Shown here: positions 50,664 to 59,392 of the stretch, piece by piece | Position numbering within the stretch: the stretch's first letter is position 1 | Layout of the letters: each line of letters opens with the position of its first letter | NCBI GenBank assembly: GCA_964549445.1 | Contig: CAZJVS010000022.1 | Location: 1-64,000 of the forward strand | DNA length: 64,000 nucleotides | Reading direction: 5' to 3' | Origin: SpSt-539 sp964549445 | Lineage (GTDB): Bacteria; Planctomycetota; Phycisphaerae; UBA1845; UTPLA1 | Translations under genes and position numbers: made by a program | The notes under the pieces: model-generated | What the model was told of the DNA's origin: nothing | What the model saw: only the letters and a program-made list of their open reading frames with translations | Databases searched by the model: none

Positions 50664-50834
50664 CTACACCGTTCCTGTCAGTGATTTTGTCAGCGCGAGC
50701 AGGAGCGGCTCGAAGAAGCCCTTGCCGACCGTGCTGAACAGCGTCGACATGAACGAACCGAGAACGGTTCCGATCAGATTGATGAACACGGCAAAGAACT
50801 GATCCTGAAAGCTCGTTACGAAAGTCGGAAACAT
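50664..50834 (-). CDS. 56-aa hydrophobic microprotein in the nxr-like operon
   Basis: ATG 50834 has GAGGGAG eight nt before it. The product is rich in Phe and Leu: MFPTFVTSFQDQFFAVFINL, then TVLGSFMSTLFSTVGKGFF, EPLLLALTKSLTGTV. It is not a signal peptide remnant, as it has its own stop and the porin's own start follows 19 nt later. Its hydrophobic, aromatic character recalls the 53-aa proteins at 10349 and 15378, without clear sequence similarity. Role is unknown. Confidence 0.65.
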   Translation of the reverse strand: MFPTFVTSFQDQFFAVFINLIGTVLGSFMSTLFSTVGKGFFEPLLLALTKSLTGTV

Positions 50835-50882
50835 AGATCAATCTCCCTCTTGCGGATCGTCGCCAAATCGACCGGCGGATCC

Positions 50883-51857
50883 CTATCCACCCAATGTCAC
50901 CATCGACGCGCCCTGCCCGAGCGATCCGATCGGTTGTTTCGCTCTTAAGGCAGCGTCGAGCAGTTTTTCAGCCATGTCGGTGTCCCAGCGGCCGTCGGAC
51001 CATGCGGAGGCGAGGTCGACGCTCCGCGAATCGAGCAGGCACGGATAGAGCCGGCCGTCGGCCGTCACGCGGATTCGCCGGCATTGGCCGCAAAACGACT
51101 CACTGATAGGCGCGATGATGCCGATGGTGCCGGCGATGGTGCAGTTGCGGGCGTGATAGCGGACGGCCGTCTCGCCTGCTGCGCGCGGCAGGGGGTTCAG
51201 GGTAAACGTTTGTCGCAACGACCGGCGGATTTCGGCAGCCGGGACGAACCGAGCTCGGTTGAAGTCGGCGGCCGGCCCGATCGGCATTGCTTCGAGGAAG
51301 CGTATTTCCATGCCCTGCGCAAGCGCCCAGCGAGTCAACGGCGTCAGGTGATCTTCGTTCACGCCTCGAAGGACGACGGTATTGATGCGCGGCGCGGGGA
51401 ACCCGGCGGCGTGAGCCGCATCGATTCCAGAGAGCACGTCGGCGAGATCGCCACCGGTCAGATCGCGATATGACCGATTGTCGAGCGTGTCGAGCGAGAT
51501 GTTCAGGCGGTCCAGTCCCGCGGATCGGAGCCGCGCGGCCGAGCGTGACAACAAGCAACCGTTGGTCGTCATCGCGATGGACAGGTTTGGCGCTGCGTCG
51601 CGGATGGCTGCGATGAGCGACTCGATCGATCGATGCAGGAGCGGCTCGCCGCCGGTCAGGCGGAGCTGTTGCAATCCGAAGCGGTCATACAGCCACGTGA
51701 CCAACTCGAATCGCTGCCGGTCCGAGAGCATTGAGCCGGGTGCAACGCGAGGAATGACCGCGGGGCGGCAGTAAGCGCAGCGCAGGTTGCAGGCGGACGT
51801 CACGGATAGTCGCAGGTGATCGATGCACCGGCCGAAGCCGTCGATCAACGGCGTCAT
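50883..51857 (-). CDS. moaA: GTP 3',8-cyclase MoaA (molybdenum cofactor biosynthesis)
   Basis: 324 aa. This radical SAM enzyme starts Moco synthesis. The N-terminal Fe-S cluster motif CNLRCAYCRP is intact, with LRLTGGEPLL and ISLDTL downstream. The C-terminal cluster Cys are in CGQCRRIRVTADGRLYPCLLDS. The protein ends with the catalytically important Gly-Gly (VTLGG). Its presence in the operon matches the Mo-dependent alpha subunit. The 4-bp overlap (ATGA) couples it to the preceding gene. Confidence 0.93.
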   Translation of the reverse strand: MTPLIDGFGRCIDHLRLSVTSACNLRCAYCRPAVIPRVAPGSMLSDRQRFELVTWLYDRFGLQQLRLTGGEPLLHRSIESLIAAIRDAAPNLSIAMTTNGCLLSRSAARLRSAGLDRLNISLDTLDNRSYRDLTGGDLADVLSGIDAAHAAGFPAPRINTVVLRGVNEDHLTPLTRWALAQGMEIRFLEAMPIGPAADFNRARFVPAAEIRRSLRQTFTLNPLPRAAGETAVRYHARNCTIAGTIGIIAPISESFCGQCRRIRVTADGRLYPCLLDSRSVDLASAWSDGRWDTDMAEKLLDAALRAKQPIGSLGQGASMVTLGG

Positions 51858-52798
51858 GGTCGGCCTCCGGACGCGGCGACGCGCGGGCGACTGCGCAAGC
51901 GCGAGAGGTAGAGATCGGCGCAGCGGCCGCAGAGGCCGAGGTCAGACGACCAGGCTGGAAAGTCATTTGAGACTGCTGCGGCAACAGTGACCACCCGGTC
52001 AGAGTCGGCCCAGTCGAACGTGCTGAAGCTGCAGATCGGGCAGGGCGAGCCATGGAGTGATGAGGGTGTGCGGGCCGTTGCGTCATTCTCGTGCGCAAGG
52101 CCGCGCGTCGCGCGCTCGACCAGATCGGGGTGAGCGGGTCGCGTTCGGAGGTAGGTTTCCCACAACTTGTCGAAGGCCGCGCGGGCGGCGGTATTGTCGG
52201 CGAATTGAAAGGTCCGGACGAACTCGTCGCTTCGGCGAGACCGCACGGCCTCCGGCATCAGACCAGCCGACTCGAGGCGGGCATCGCAACTGATCCCCCA
52301 CAGGACGGCGAATCGGTCGCGGAAGAGATTCTCCGCGGCGCGGCCCACGGCCCGGGGTCTCACGGCTTCGTTGTAATCGAATGAGGGGTCGAGCATGTCA
52401 TCGATGTGCATGAACTCGTGGCGCGCGAAGTAGCTGAACGCCGGCGCGTCGAGCAGCGTTGCAACGGCAACGGTCATGCCGACGGTGTAACGCCCAGCCA
52501 CTCCAAACAGTTCGACGGACTGCGTGGCGCGACCGGTCGCTTCGCGGACGACGAGTCGGCTCGCTAGCTCGCTCATGAAGCGGAACTCGGCCACGAGACC
52601 GCACAATTCGCGGCGGAAACCGAGTTGCTCGAACCAGCGCTCGTGCAGCAGTCGAAAGGCCGCATCGCGGCGATCGCCGTCTTGTTCCTGATGGCAGCGA
52701 GCGAACTCGTGTTGATAGGCGACGGCCGTGGAACCGTCGCGGCGAACGGCGGTAAAGACGGCGTGCTCGGCCAGTTCCGGCTGGACGACGATCAGCAC
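51854..52798 (-). CDS. HExxH-motif protein with C-terminal zinc ribbon, nxr-like operon
   Basis: 314 aa from GTG 52798 with a strong GGAGG seven nt before it. It has a HEFMH motif (residues 127-131), typical of zinc metalloproteases, in FSYFARHEFMHIDDMLD. A second metal site is a C-terminal ribbon: CPIC (253-256) and CGRC (290-293). No signal peptide is seen, so it should be cytosolic. I do not recognise the family. It could be a maturation factor for the molybdoenzyme, acting with TorD and MoaA, whose genes flank it with overlaps (7 and 4 bp). Confidence 0.75.
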   Translation of the reverse strand: MLIVVQPELAEHAVFTAVRRDGSTAVAYQHEFARCHQEQDGDRRDAAFRLLHERWFEQLGFRRELCGLVAEFRFMSELASRLVVREATGRATQSVELFGVAGRYTVGMTVAVATLLDAPAFSYFARHEFMHIDDMLDPSFDYNEAVRPRAVGRAAENLFRDRFAVLWGISCDARLESAGLMPEAVRSRRSDEFVRTFQFADNTAARAAFDKLWETYLRTRPAHPDLVERATRGLAHENDATARTPSSLHGSPCPICSFSTFDWADSDRVVTVAAAVSNDFPAWSSDLGLCGRCADLYLSRLRSRPRVAASGGRP

Positions 52799-53577
52799 GG
52801 GCCCGCCTCCTGTCGCAGGGCCTGCGCCAGTTGCGGGCCGAGTTCGACCTCGGCTGCCCCCGGTGCGCCGCAAGTGATTGTGGAGTCCTCGTCAGTCACG
52901 GGGCGGAGCTCCAGCCAGTCGGCGCCGACCGAGACCGACCGCGAAGCGCACCACTCGCGAAGCACTGACTCGGCCACGTTGACAACGGCGGAGAAGAAGC
53001 CGTCGGGTCGTTCATTGCGGACACGATTGAACCACCCGAACATCCACGCCGCGGCATGGTCCTTGAGAAAACTGCGTTGGGCGTCGCGGCAGCAACTGGC
53101 CGAATCGATGTGGCCGGCAACAATCGCGCGTGCCTCCTTCAGCGCCAGCAGACTCAGGAATTCCCATTCGGGGACGATGTGGTCCGGGCGTTCCGCCAGC
53201 GAGCCGGAGAGCTGCATTCCGAAAGCGCGATAGAAGCCGCCGATATCGGCGAGGGCCTGGCTTTGCTGGAATACTTCGCCAGAACCGTACTCGAGTTCGT
53301 AGGGCGGGCAGGACGATCGGACCGTGTGGCCGCAAAGGTGGCCGTTTTCATCGGTGATTCGGTCGGCGCGTTGGAGCTGATGCCAGATCGTTTCGAGCGT
53401 GCGCGGATCGATACCGAGAGTGGCCGCGGCGAGTCGCAATTCGCTGATCGCCTCGGGGTCCGCGAGGCGAGCGAGCCATCTGGCATCCGGTTCGGCGACG
53501 AGTTCGGCGATGAAGCGCGCAAGCGTTGCGCGGGCGATGGCGGAATCCGCGTCAGATCGAGTTGGCGTGCTGGGCAC
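52792..53577 (-). CDS. TorD/DmsD-family molybdoenzyme chaperone
   Basis: About 261 aa from a GTG at 53577, overlapping nxrB by 26 bp; the exact start is uncertain. The TorD pattern is PPYELEYGSGEVFQQSQALADIGGFYRAFGMQLSG, then RPDHIVPEWEFLSLLALKEARA and a late helix. A Cys-rich segment (CGHTVRSSC) is unusual. The family holds the apo-enzyme during cofactor insertion and Tat export. It sits after nxrB, as NarJ or NXR chaperones do. Confidence 0.85.
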   Translation of the reverse strand: MPSTPTRSDADSAIARATLARFIAELVAEPDARWLARLADPEAISELRLAAATLGIDPRTLETIWHQLQRADRITDENGHLCGHTVRSSCPPYELEYGSGEVFQQSQALADIGGFYRAFGMQLSGSLAERPDHIVPEWEFLSLLALKEARAIVAGHIDSASCCRDAQRSFLKDHAAAWMFGWFNRVRNERPDGFFSAVVNVAESVLREWCASRSVSVGADWLELRPVTDEDSTITCGAPGAAEVELGPQLAQALRQEAGPC

Positions 53578-54829
53578 CTCGGACGTGGATGGGCTCTTCG
53601 ACGGAGGTCCGGAAGATCTCGCGGTTCTTTCGGTCGTAAGCGATGACGGTGTCATTGTACATCTCAAATTTCTTGCCATCGGTAGTCGTCTCGTACACTT
53701 TGGGTCCCGGCTTCAACTCGAAGCGGGAGATGATGCGATTGGAGCGGCGGAAGAGCTGAAGCACCGCCAGCAGTTCACGATCCGGATATCGATAGCGCTC
53801 GACGGCGTCCTTTACGCCCGGACCGAACATCTGTTCGAGGTACTTCGTCGGCACCCAGCGCGGCGGGATGTAGTAGCCATTCGGCTCGGTCCCGAATTGC
53901 GGATACAGCGGAAGGGCGACCTTGGCAACGTGAACAAGGAAGTAAAGCGGATTCTGCCGGTCCTCGACCCAGATGTTGTCCTGATCGACTTTGACGAGTC
54001 CCTGCATGCGAACCTGGCCGACACATGCCGACATGCAGCGGGTTTCGAGCGGCGTGTTGTCGGACTCGGGGTCCTTGCCCTCGATGCGCGGGTAGCACGC
54101 GATGCACTTCTCGCTGGTGCGGGTCGTGCCGCGGTAAATCGACTTCTTGTACGGGCACGCCTCGACGCACTTGCGGTATCCACGGCATTCCTTCTGGTCG
54201 ATCAGGACGATGCCGTCTTCGGGCCGCTTGTAGATTGCGTTTCGGGGGCAGGCCGCCAGGCAGGCCGGATAACTGCAATGGTTGCACAGCCGCGCGAGGT
54301 AGAAAAACCATGTCTTGTGTGTTTTGCCGTTGGTGGTGTCCTCGCCGGCGCCAAAATCCATCGGCCGGCTTGGCCCGGACGGCGGTGTATCCTCGTGAAT
54401 GTTGGGAGCGCTCCACTCCTGCTCGGTGGGGAGGTAGCCGAGTACCAGATTCGGCTGTCCACCGCGGGCGACGACTTCTGGCGACTCAAAAATCGTCTTT
54501 CCCTTGAGCTGTCCGTACGGCTGGCGGCGGTCGCCGTTTGGTTTCCCCAGCCATTCCGTACCATCCGGGTTGGCCTGACTCAGCAGGTCAAGAATCTTTA
54601 CATCCCAGTGTTGCGGATAACCGCCGTACGGCTTCGTCTCAACATTCGTCCACCACATGTGCTCCTGGCCCTTCGAGAAGGTCCACGTGGACTTGCACGC
54701 CATCGTGCAGGTCTGGCAGCCAATGCAGCGGTTGATATTGATGACGAATGCGAACTGCTCTTTCGGCGCGGCCTGCGGATAGGGGTAGCTCATCGCCCGG
54801 CCGAGTTGCCAGTTATGCACAATGTTCAT
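53552..54829 (-). CDS. nxrB: Nitrite oxidoreductase/nitrate reductase-type beta subunit (Fe-S)
   Basis: 425 aa, matching NxrB/NarH length. It carries electrons through four Fe-S clusters between alpha and gamma. The start MNIVHNWQLGR is typical of NxrB. Cluster motifs: CIGCQTCTMAC (about 36-46), CNHCSYPACLAACP, CRGYRKCVEACP (Tyr in the third-cluster position), and CIACYPRIE with CMSACVG. SKGQEHMWWTNVETKPYGGYP is close to NxrB of Nitrospira and anammox bacteria as I recall them. There is no signal peptide, so it is likely exported with alpha by the Tat hitch-hiker route. It may function in nitrate reduction or nitrite oxidation. Confidence 0.88.
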   Translation of the reverse strand: MNIVHNWQLGRAMSYPYPQAAPKEQFAFVININRCIGCQTCTMACKSTWTFSKGQEHMWWTNVETKPYGGYPQHWDVKILDLLSQANPDGTEWLGKPNGDRRQPYGQLKGKTIFESPEVVARGGQPNLVLGYLPTEQEWSAPNIHEDTPPSGPSRPMDFGAGEDTTNGKTHKTWFFYLARLCNHCSYPACLAACPRNAIYKRPEDGIVLIDQKECRGYRKCVEACPYKKSIYRGTTRTSEKCIACYPRIEGKDPESDNTPLETRCMSACVGQVRMQGLVKVDQDNIWVEDRQNPLYFLVHVAKVALPLYPQFGTEPNGYYIPPRWVPTKYLEQMFGPGVKDAVERYRYPDRELLAVLQLFRRSNRIISRFELKPGPKVYETTTDGKKFEMYNDTVIAYDRKNREIFRTSVEEPIHVRGAQHANSI

Positions 54830-54880
54830 ATCAGAGACTCCCGCGTCGCTCGAATGCCGACTTGCGGCTCCTTTGTTCCA

Positions 54881-55480
54881 TCACGGCGTCACGGCCGGTT
54901 CTGCCGTGAATGACCAGCTCGACAAATCGTTTGCAAGCTGGAGATATCGCCCATGCTTGCCCTCATTGCCGGGCGCGTGCTCGGTCCGGTCGAACGCCGC
55001 AAGCAATTCGCGCTTGGTTCGTTCGCTCAACATCTGCTCGGCCATCACGAAGAGGATGTTGTCTTCCTTCTGGATGTGCAGCCGGAGCATCCCGATGTAA
55101 TTCGCCGCAGCCTCGCGGACGGCACCGATCGCCGCAGCTCTCCCGCCGACCGCGTCATTCAGGTTTGTATCGATGATCCGCAGTAACGCGCGCCCGAGAT
55201 CGTGCTCGTGCAGCATGCACCCGATTGGTCCGCCCTCGCGCGGCGTGCCGGCGAGCTCCATCGCCGGGAAGAGCTGTTCCTCCTCTTTATGGTGGTGGCA
55301 TCCGTCAGCGAACTGTCGAAAGAAATCCAGCGCCTTCAGCGTAAAGGCCCGGTCGATCGCACCTGCTGAGAGCATCCGCTCAAATGCGTCTAGCACGCGT
55401 TCGATCACCCGGTGCTCATCCATCAGGGTGTCCCGTACGGTCGCTGTCTCGGAATGACATTTGCAGCCGCAACCGGCCAT
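54881..55480 (-). CDS. Hemerythrin HHE-domain protein
   Basis: 199 aa. The HHE four-helix bundle carries non-heme di-iron for O2 or NO. DEHRVIERVLDAFERML, FADGCHHHKEEEQLFPAME, MLHEHDLGRAL and LRLHIQKEDNILFVMAEQML provide the His/Glu ligand set. The start has a Cys-rich tag (GCGCKCHSE). It lies between nxrB and nxrA, so a link to redox or NO protection of the enzyme is plausible. The gap to the next gene is 10 bp. Confidence 0.88.
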   Translation of the reverse strand: MAGCGCKCHSETATVRDTLMDEHRVIERVLDAFERMLSAGAIDRAFTLKALDFFRQFADGCHHHKEEEQLFPAMELAGTPREGGPIGCMLHEHDLGRALLRIIDTNLNDAVGGRAAAIGAVREAAANYIGMLRLHIQKEDNILFVMAEQMLSERTKRELLAAFDRTEHAPGNEGKHGRYLQLANDLSSWSFTAEPAVTP

Positions 55481-55490
55481 GGTCGTACTC

Positions 55491-55814
55491 CTATTGTTCG
55501 AGGACCGGGAGGCTCACTCGGCCGCCCGGAAGTCGTTCGATCGGTGTTTGCGGACTCCGCCGTCCGCGCAAAACGAGTTGCTGTTCGACGATCACACAGA
55601 TCGCGTCGAGGCCGAGCCGGCGGACAGCGAGCGCGGGGCCCGCGTATTCGCCGTTGGCGAAGATCGCGAGTATCTGCGCGGGGCTGACGCCGAGGCGGAG
55701 GTATTCTTCGACGAAGCACACGGCCATCTCGCGGATCGAGTCGGGATCGTCGATCACGACTTCGACGCCGTGAAGTTCCATCGGGTCGGTGGTGTCTGGA
55801 TCATCGTATGGCAT
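55491..55814 (-). CDS. Conserved-looking small protein, nxr-like operon
   Basis: 107 aa. Soluble, with an alpha/beta pattern: VEVVIDDPDSIREMAVCFVEEYLRLG, SPAQILAIFANGEYAGPALAVRRLGLDAICVIVEQQLVLRG. There are no metal-ligand Cys or catalytic motif. It lies just after the alpha subunit gene (28 bp) and before hemerythrin (10 bp), so it is probably an assembly or accessory factor. No family is identified. Confidence 0.7.
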   Translation of the reverse strand: MPYDDPDTTDPMELHGVEVVIDDPDSIREMAVCFVEEYLRLGVSPAQILAIFANGEYAGPALAVRRLGLDAICVIVEQQLVLRGRRSPQTPIERLPGGRVSLPVLEQ

Positions 55815-55842
55815 TGTTTGTCATCCTCTGTGCGAGTCGCAG

Positions 55843-58800
55843 TCAGGGATTGAACTCGCCGGCGTCCTGGCCAGTCGGGGTAGCGATCGGCTCCTCACCG
55901 CCGACGAAGCCGCCGGCCAGGTAACGCTTCATGACGTCACCTTCGCCGCCGGGCGACATTCCACTCGTGGCGGGCAGCCAGATGCCCTTTCCGCCCAGGC
56001 CGCCGTCCTCGGCCTTGCAGACCCGCACGAGCGTCTCCTTGGGCACGGTGTTGATGGCGTGGTTGTCGGCCTCGCCGCCGAAGATGAAGCCCATGAACGC
56101 CTTGGTCTTGTGGAAGAGCGTGTCCGTCTGGTGCATCGGCATGTGCCAATTCCGCGTGACGCTCTGCTGCGAGCCGTAGCGAAGGTTTGCCTGGTAGCCG
56201 TCGTCGGACAGCGCCCGCCCATCGGGGCGCGTCTCGGCTGCCTTGACGCTTTTCTCGGTGGCGATGTAGGGGGCGTGTTTCATCATGATGACGCTGTAGG
56301 GATAAGCCGGGTTGTAAACGGCGCGGAGCATGAGCCGCGCGACCTTGTAGTACGGATCATCGGGTTTCGCGTCGCGATAGGGGCGGTCGGCCGGGTTGGC
56401 ATCGACATAGACGTAGTCGCCGTTGTTGATGCCGAGATCTCTCGCGGCCTGCGGATTGATGTGGAGCTGATGCTCGCCGACGTACGGTGCGCGCTTGTCC
56501 ATGCGATGCGGGTCGCCAAAGCTGCTGTCGAAGATCATGTGCCAGTCGACGTTGCTCCAGCTGGAGTGGACGCGATGGCGCGTCTTGGGCGTCAAGCAGA
56601 AGAATCGGAAGCCGCGATCCCACAGGAAATTCTTCGTCTGCTTGACCTGTTTCCACGGCAGCTTGATGTTGCGGACCGTTCGCTCGTCCCAATGCTCGGC
56701 ATCGGGAGGGATCCCGTAGTCATCCGGCCGGACGTACGGATTGGTCGAAACGATTACATTTGGCAGGTACGGGGTTGCTTCGGTTCCCTCGCGATGGACG
56801 ATGAAGTTTTCGCCATACTCGATCGCCTCGGGGACGTCAGAGTACGCGTGCAACCGGCCGGTGTCCGTGAAGAACGGCTCGTCGCAGTGCACCTGCTCCC
56901 AGAAGGGGATGCGCGGGTACGTGCGGAAGAGCATGAGGGCGGCGCCGGGCGGTCCGTATTTTCCGGCCATGATGTCATCGAGCTTGTAGCCCGCGGTGGT
57001 GGTGCAAGTGTCGAGCAGCCGCTGGATGTAGACGCGGCGCTTTCCTTCCAGCTCAAACTTGAAGTAATCCGCGAATCGCTTGTCCTTCAATTCGTCTCCG
57101 AGGGCCTTGGCGATGTGGGCGAGGACCCAGGCGTCGTCTCTCGTGTCGTAGATCGGCTTGATGCCACCCTTCCAGATTTGCAGGAATGGATTCGAGCATG
57201 AGGCGGTAATCTCCAGATCCTCGAACTCCACCCAACTGTTGGCCGGCAACCCGAAGTCGGCATACTGCACCGACGAAGTCATCACGACGTCCTGCGAGAT
57301 GATCATCTCAATGTTCGGATTGACGTTCTTGAACATGTCGTAAGCATGCTTGGCATTGTTGAAGAGGTTGACGTTCGCGAAGTAGAGCGCTTTGGTCGGC
57401 GTGGGCATATGGGACTTGCCGGTGAAGACTTTGCGACCGGCCTTCGGCGTCTCGACGATCAGCGGCCTGTCGCCGTGGTTCCAATATGCGGGCTCCTCAT
57501 CCTTGGTGTAGGCGTGGGCATGCACCTCGCGGCCGTGGGCTTTCTCGTCGAGATTGGGCTCGAATGGGTCCTCGGCGACCCAACCCTTGAAGCCCGGGCC
57601 GGTGAGCTTGCTGCCCTGAAACAGTGCTGACTTGTAGTTGCCCGCCCAGCCATGCACGCCCGCACCGGGCTTGCCGATGTTGCCCGTGAGCAGCATCGGG
57701 AGCAGGGCCGCACGGTTCGCCTCTGTAGCGTGGAACCAATGGTTGATGCCCTCGCCTTGATGGATGGCGACAGGGCCGCCGCTCCTAGTCGTCTCCCAGA
57801 TATCCCGGGCGAGACGTTCGATCATCTCCTTCGGTGAGTGCGTAATGTCGGCGACGGTGTCGAGGTCATAATCCTTCAGATGAGTCTGGTACATCGACCA
57901 GAGCGTCATCACCTCGACTTCGGAGCCGTCGGCCAACTTGATCTTCCAAGCGCCGTCCAGAGCCGGGTCAATGCCTATGGCGGTCAGTCGTTTGCCGATG
58001 TCGTCCCGTGTGATCGCGACTGGCTTGTTGGTCTTCGCATCCCATACGACGCGGTCCCCGATCTTGTTGTGCTGCTCGGGCGTGAGGCCCTGAATCTTCA
58101 TGCTCGCGCCGTCGGCGGCGAGGGTCGACTTGTAGCCCGCGAAGACTTCGTCTGCCCGCAAGCGCTTGAGATTGTCGGTGCGAACGAGGAGGGGAAAATC
58201 CGTGAAGACTTTCACGAATGCTTCGTCGTACCACTTTTTCTCCATCATGAGTCGCGTAACGCCGAGCCAGAGCGCGGCGTCGGTAGCCGGACGGATCGGC
58301 AGCCAGTAATCCGACTTGGTGCTTGGCGCGCCGTACTCCGGAGCGATGACGACGATGCGTCCGCCGCGCTCCATGCACTCGATAAACCAGTGCGAATCCG
58401 GCAGCTTGTTCTCGACCAGATTCTTGCCGTCCATGATGATCAGCTTGCTAAAGCGCAGGTCGTTGAAGTCGCAATCGGAGTTTTGCAGGCCGTGAACCCA
58501 CGGCTGGCCGGGAGTCTGGTCCCCGTGCCAGGTGTAGTTGCTCCAGTTTCGGCCACCCTTCGCCTGATCGGGACCGACCTTGCGAATGATCGAGTCGAGC
58601 AGCGCCATCCCGTTGTTCAGGCGATAGAGGCCGTACTTGCCGATGACGCCGAGCAGGCCCATCCCGCCGCGCATCTTCAGCGTCCGCGTCCCGGCGCCGC
58701 CCATCTCGGCGATCATTTCTTCGGGGTAGCCCTGCTCGCGGAGCCGCTTGGCCCCGTCCTCGCCGCTATAGCGCTTCGCAATGGCGATGTAGCCCTTCGC

Positions 58801-59358
58801 GATGTATTTCATCGCGCTGTCCCAGTCGATCCGGTCGTGGACGTCCGTGCCGCGGCTGTCGAACTTGAACCTCTTCTTGTTCTCCGGGGTCAGTTCAGGG
58901 AAGCCCGCGTCGGCCCACTCCTTCCATCCCCTCCGGACGATGGGGTGTTTGAGCCGATACGGGCCGTATAGCAGCCGGTGATATGTGTAGCCCTTGGCGC
59001 ACTGTCGCGGATTCCAGTTGGCGGTCGCAGCATTGCCGTAGAGATCTTTGTACGACTGGTAGTTGTACTCGGTGCCCATGCGAACGATTACGTCGTTGCG
59101 AACGTAGGCCTTAACGCGACAGGCGTGGGTGTCATTAGGTGAGCAGACCCAACTGAACGTGCGGTCGTAGTGATACTGATCGCGGTAGATTCTCTCCCAA
59201 TCGCGGGCGGGATAATCGGCGAGCGGGTTGATGATGTCGGGACGAGCCGCCAGTGCGCGCAGTGTCCAACCTAGCACGCCGCCGCTGCCGAGGGCGACGG
59301 CGCTTCCGACTTGCAGGACTTGTCGCCGGGAGATGCCTTGCGTCTTCTGTTCCGACAT
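55843..59358 (-). CDS. nxrA: Nitrite oxidoreductase/nitrate reductase-type alpha subunit (molybdopterin)
   Basis: 1171 aa from ATG 59358 (GGAG eight nt before); the TTG 59400 start is less likely. It is a DMSO-reductase type II enzyme with bis-MGD. The start has a Tat signal (SRRQVLQVG), giving a periplasm-facing enzyme. The FS0 cluster region is VCSPNDTHAC (Cys72, Cys80) and NPRQC (Cys120). The Mo ligand Asp is in NYTWHGDQTPGQPWVHG (about Asp280). The length and these blocks match NxrA of Nitrospira and anammox bacteria more than cytoplasmic NarG. Direction (nitrite oxidation or nitrate reduction) cannot be read from sequence. Confidence 0.9.
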   Translation of the reverse strand: MSEQKTQGISRRQVLQVGSAVALGSGGVLGWTLRALAARPDIINPLADYPARDWERIYRDQYHYDRTFSWVCSPNDTHACRVKAYVRNDVIVRMGTEYNYQSYKDLYGNAATANWNPRQCAKGYTYHRLLYGPYRLKHPIVRRGWKEWADAGFPELTPENKKRFKFDSRGTDVHDRIDWDSAMKYIAKGYIAIAKRYSGEDGAKRLREQGYPEEMIAEMGGAGTRTLKMRGGMGLLGVIGKYGLYRLNNGMALLDSIIRKVGPDQAKGGRNWSNYTWHGDQTPGQPWVHGLQNSDCDFNDLRFSKLIIMDGKNLVENKLPDSHWFIECMERGGRIVVIAPEYGAPSTKSDYWLPIRPATDAALWLGVTRLMMEKKWYDEAFVKVFTDFPLLVRTDNLKRLRADEVFAGYKSTLAADGASMKIQGLTPEQHNKIGDRVVWDAKTNKPVAITRDDIGKRLTAIGIDPALDGAWKIKLADGSEVEVMTLWSMYQTHLKDYDLDTVADITHSPKEMIERLARDIWETTRSGGPVAIHQGEGINHWFHATEANRAALLPMLLTGNIGKPGAGVHGWAGNYKSALFQGSKLTGPGFKGWVAEDPFEPNLDEKAHGREVHAHAYTKDEEPAYWNHGDRPLIVETPKAGRKVFTGKSHMPTPTKALYFANVNLFNNAKHAYDMFKNVNPNIEMIISQDVVMTSSVQYADFGLPANSWVEFEDLEITASCSNPFLQIWKGGIKPIYDTRDDAWVLAHIAKALGDELKDKRFADYFKFELEGKRRVYIQRLLDTCTTTAGYKLDDIMAGKYGPPGAALMLFRTYPRIPFWEQVHCDEPFFTDTGRLHAYSDVPEAIEYGENFIVHREGTEATPYLPNVIVSTNPYVRPDDYGIPPDAEHWDERTVRNIKLPWKQVKQTKNFLWDRGFRFFCLTPKTRHRVHSSWSNVDWHMIFDSSFGDPHRMDKRAPYVGEHQLHINPQAARDLGINNGDYVYVDANPADRPYRDAKPDDPYYKVARLMLRAVYNPAYPYSVIMMKHAPYIATEKSVKAAETRPDGRALSDDGYQANLRYGSQQSVTRNWHMPMHQTDTLFHKTKAFMGFIFGGEADNHAINTVPKETLVRVCKAEDGGLGGKGIWLPATSGMSPGGEGDVMKRYLAGGFVGGEEPIATPTGQDAGEFNP

Positions 59359-59392
59359 AGTCTGTACTCCGCGCACCTTGCGGTTTCGAGAA

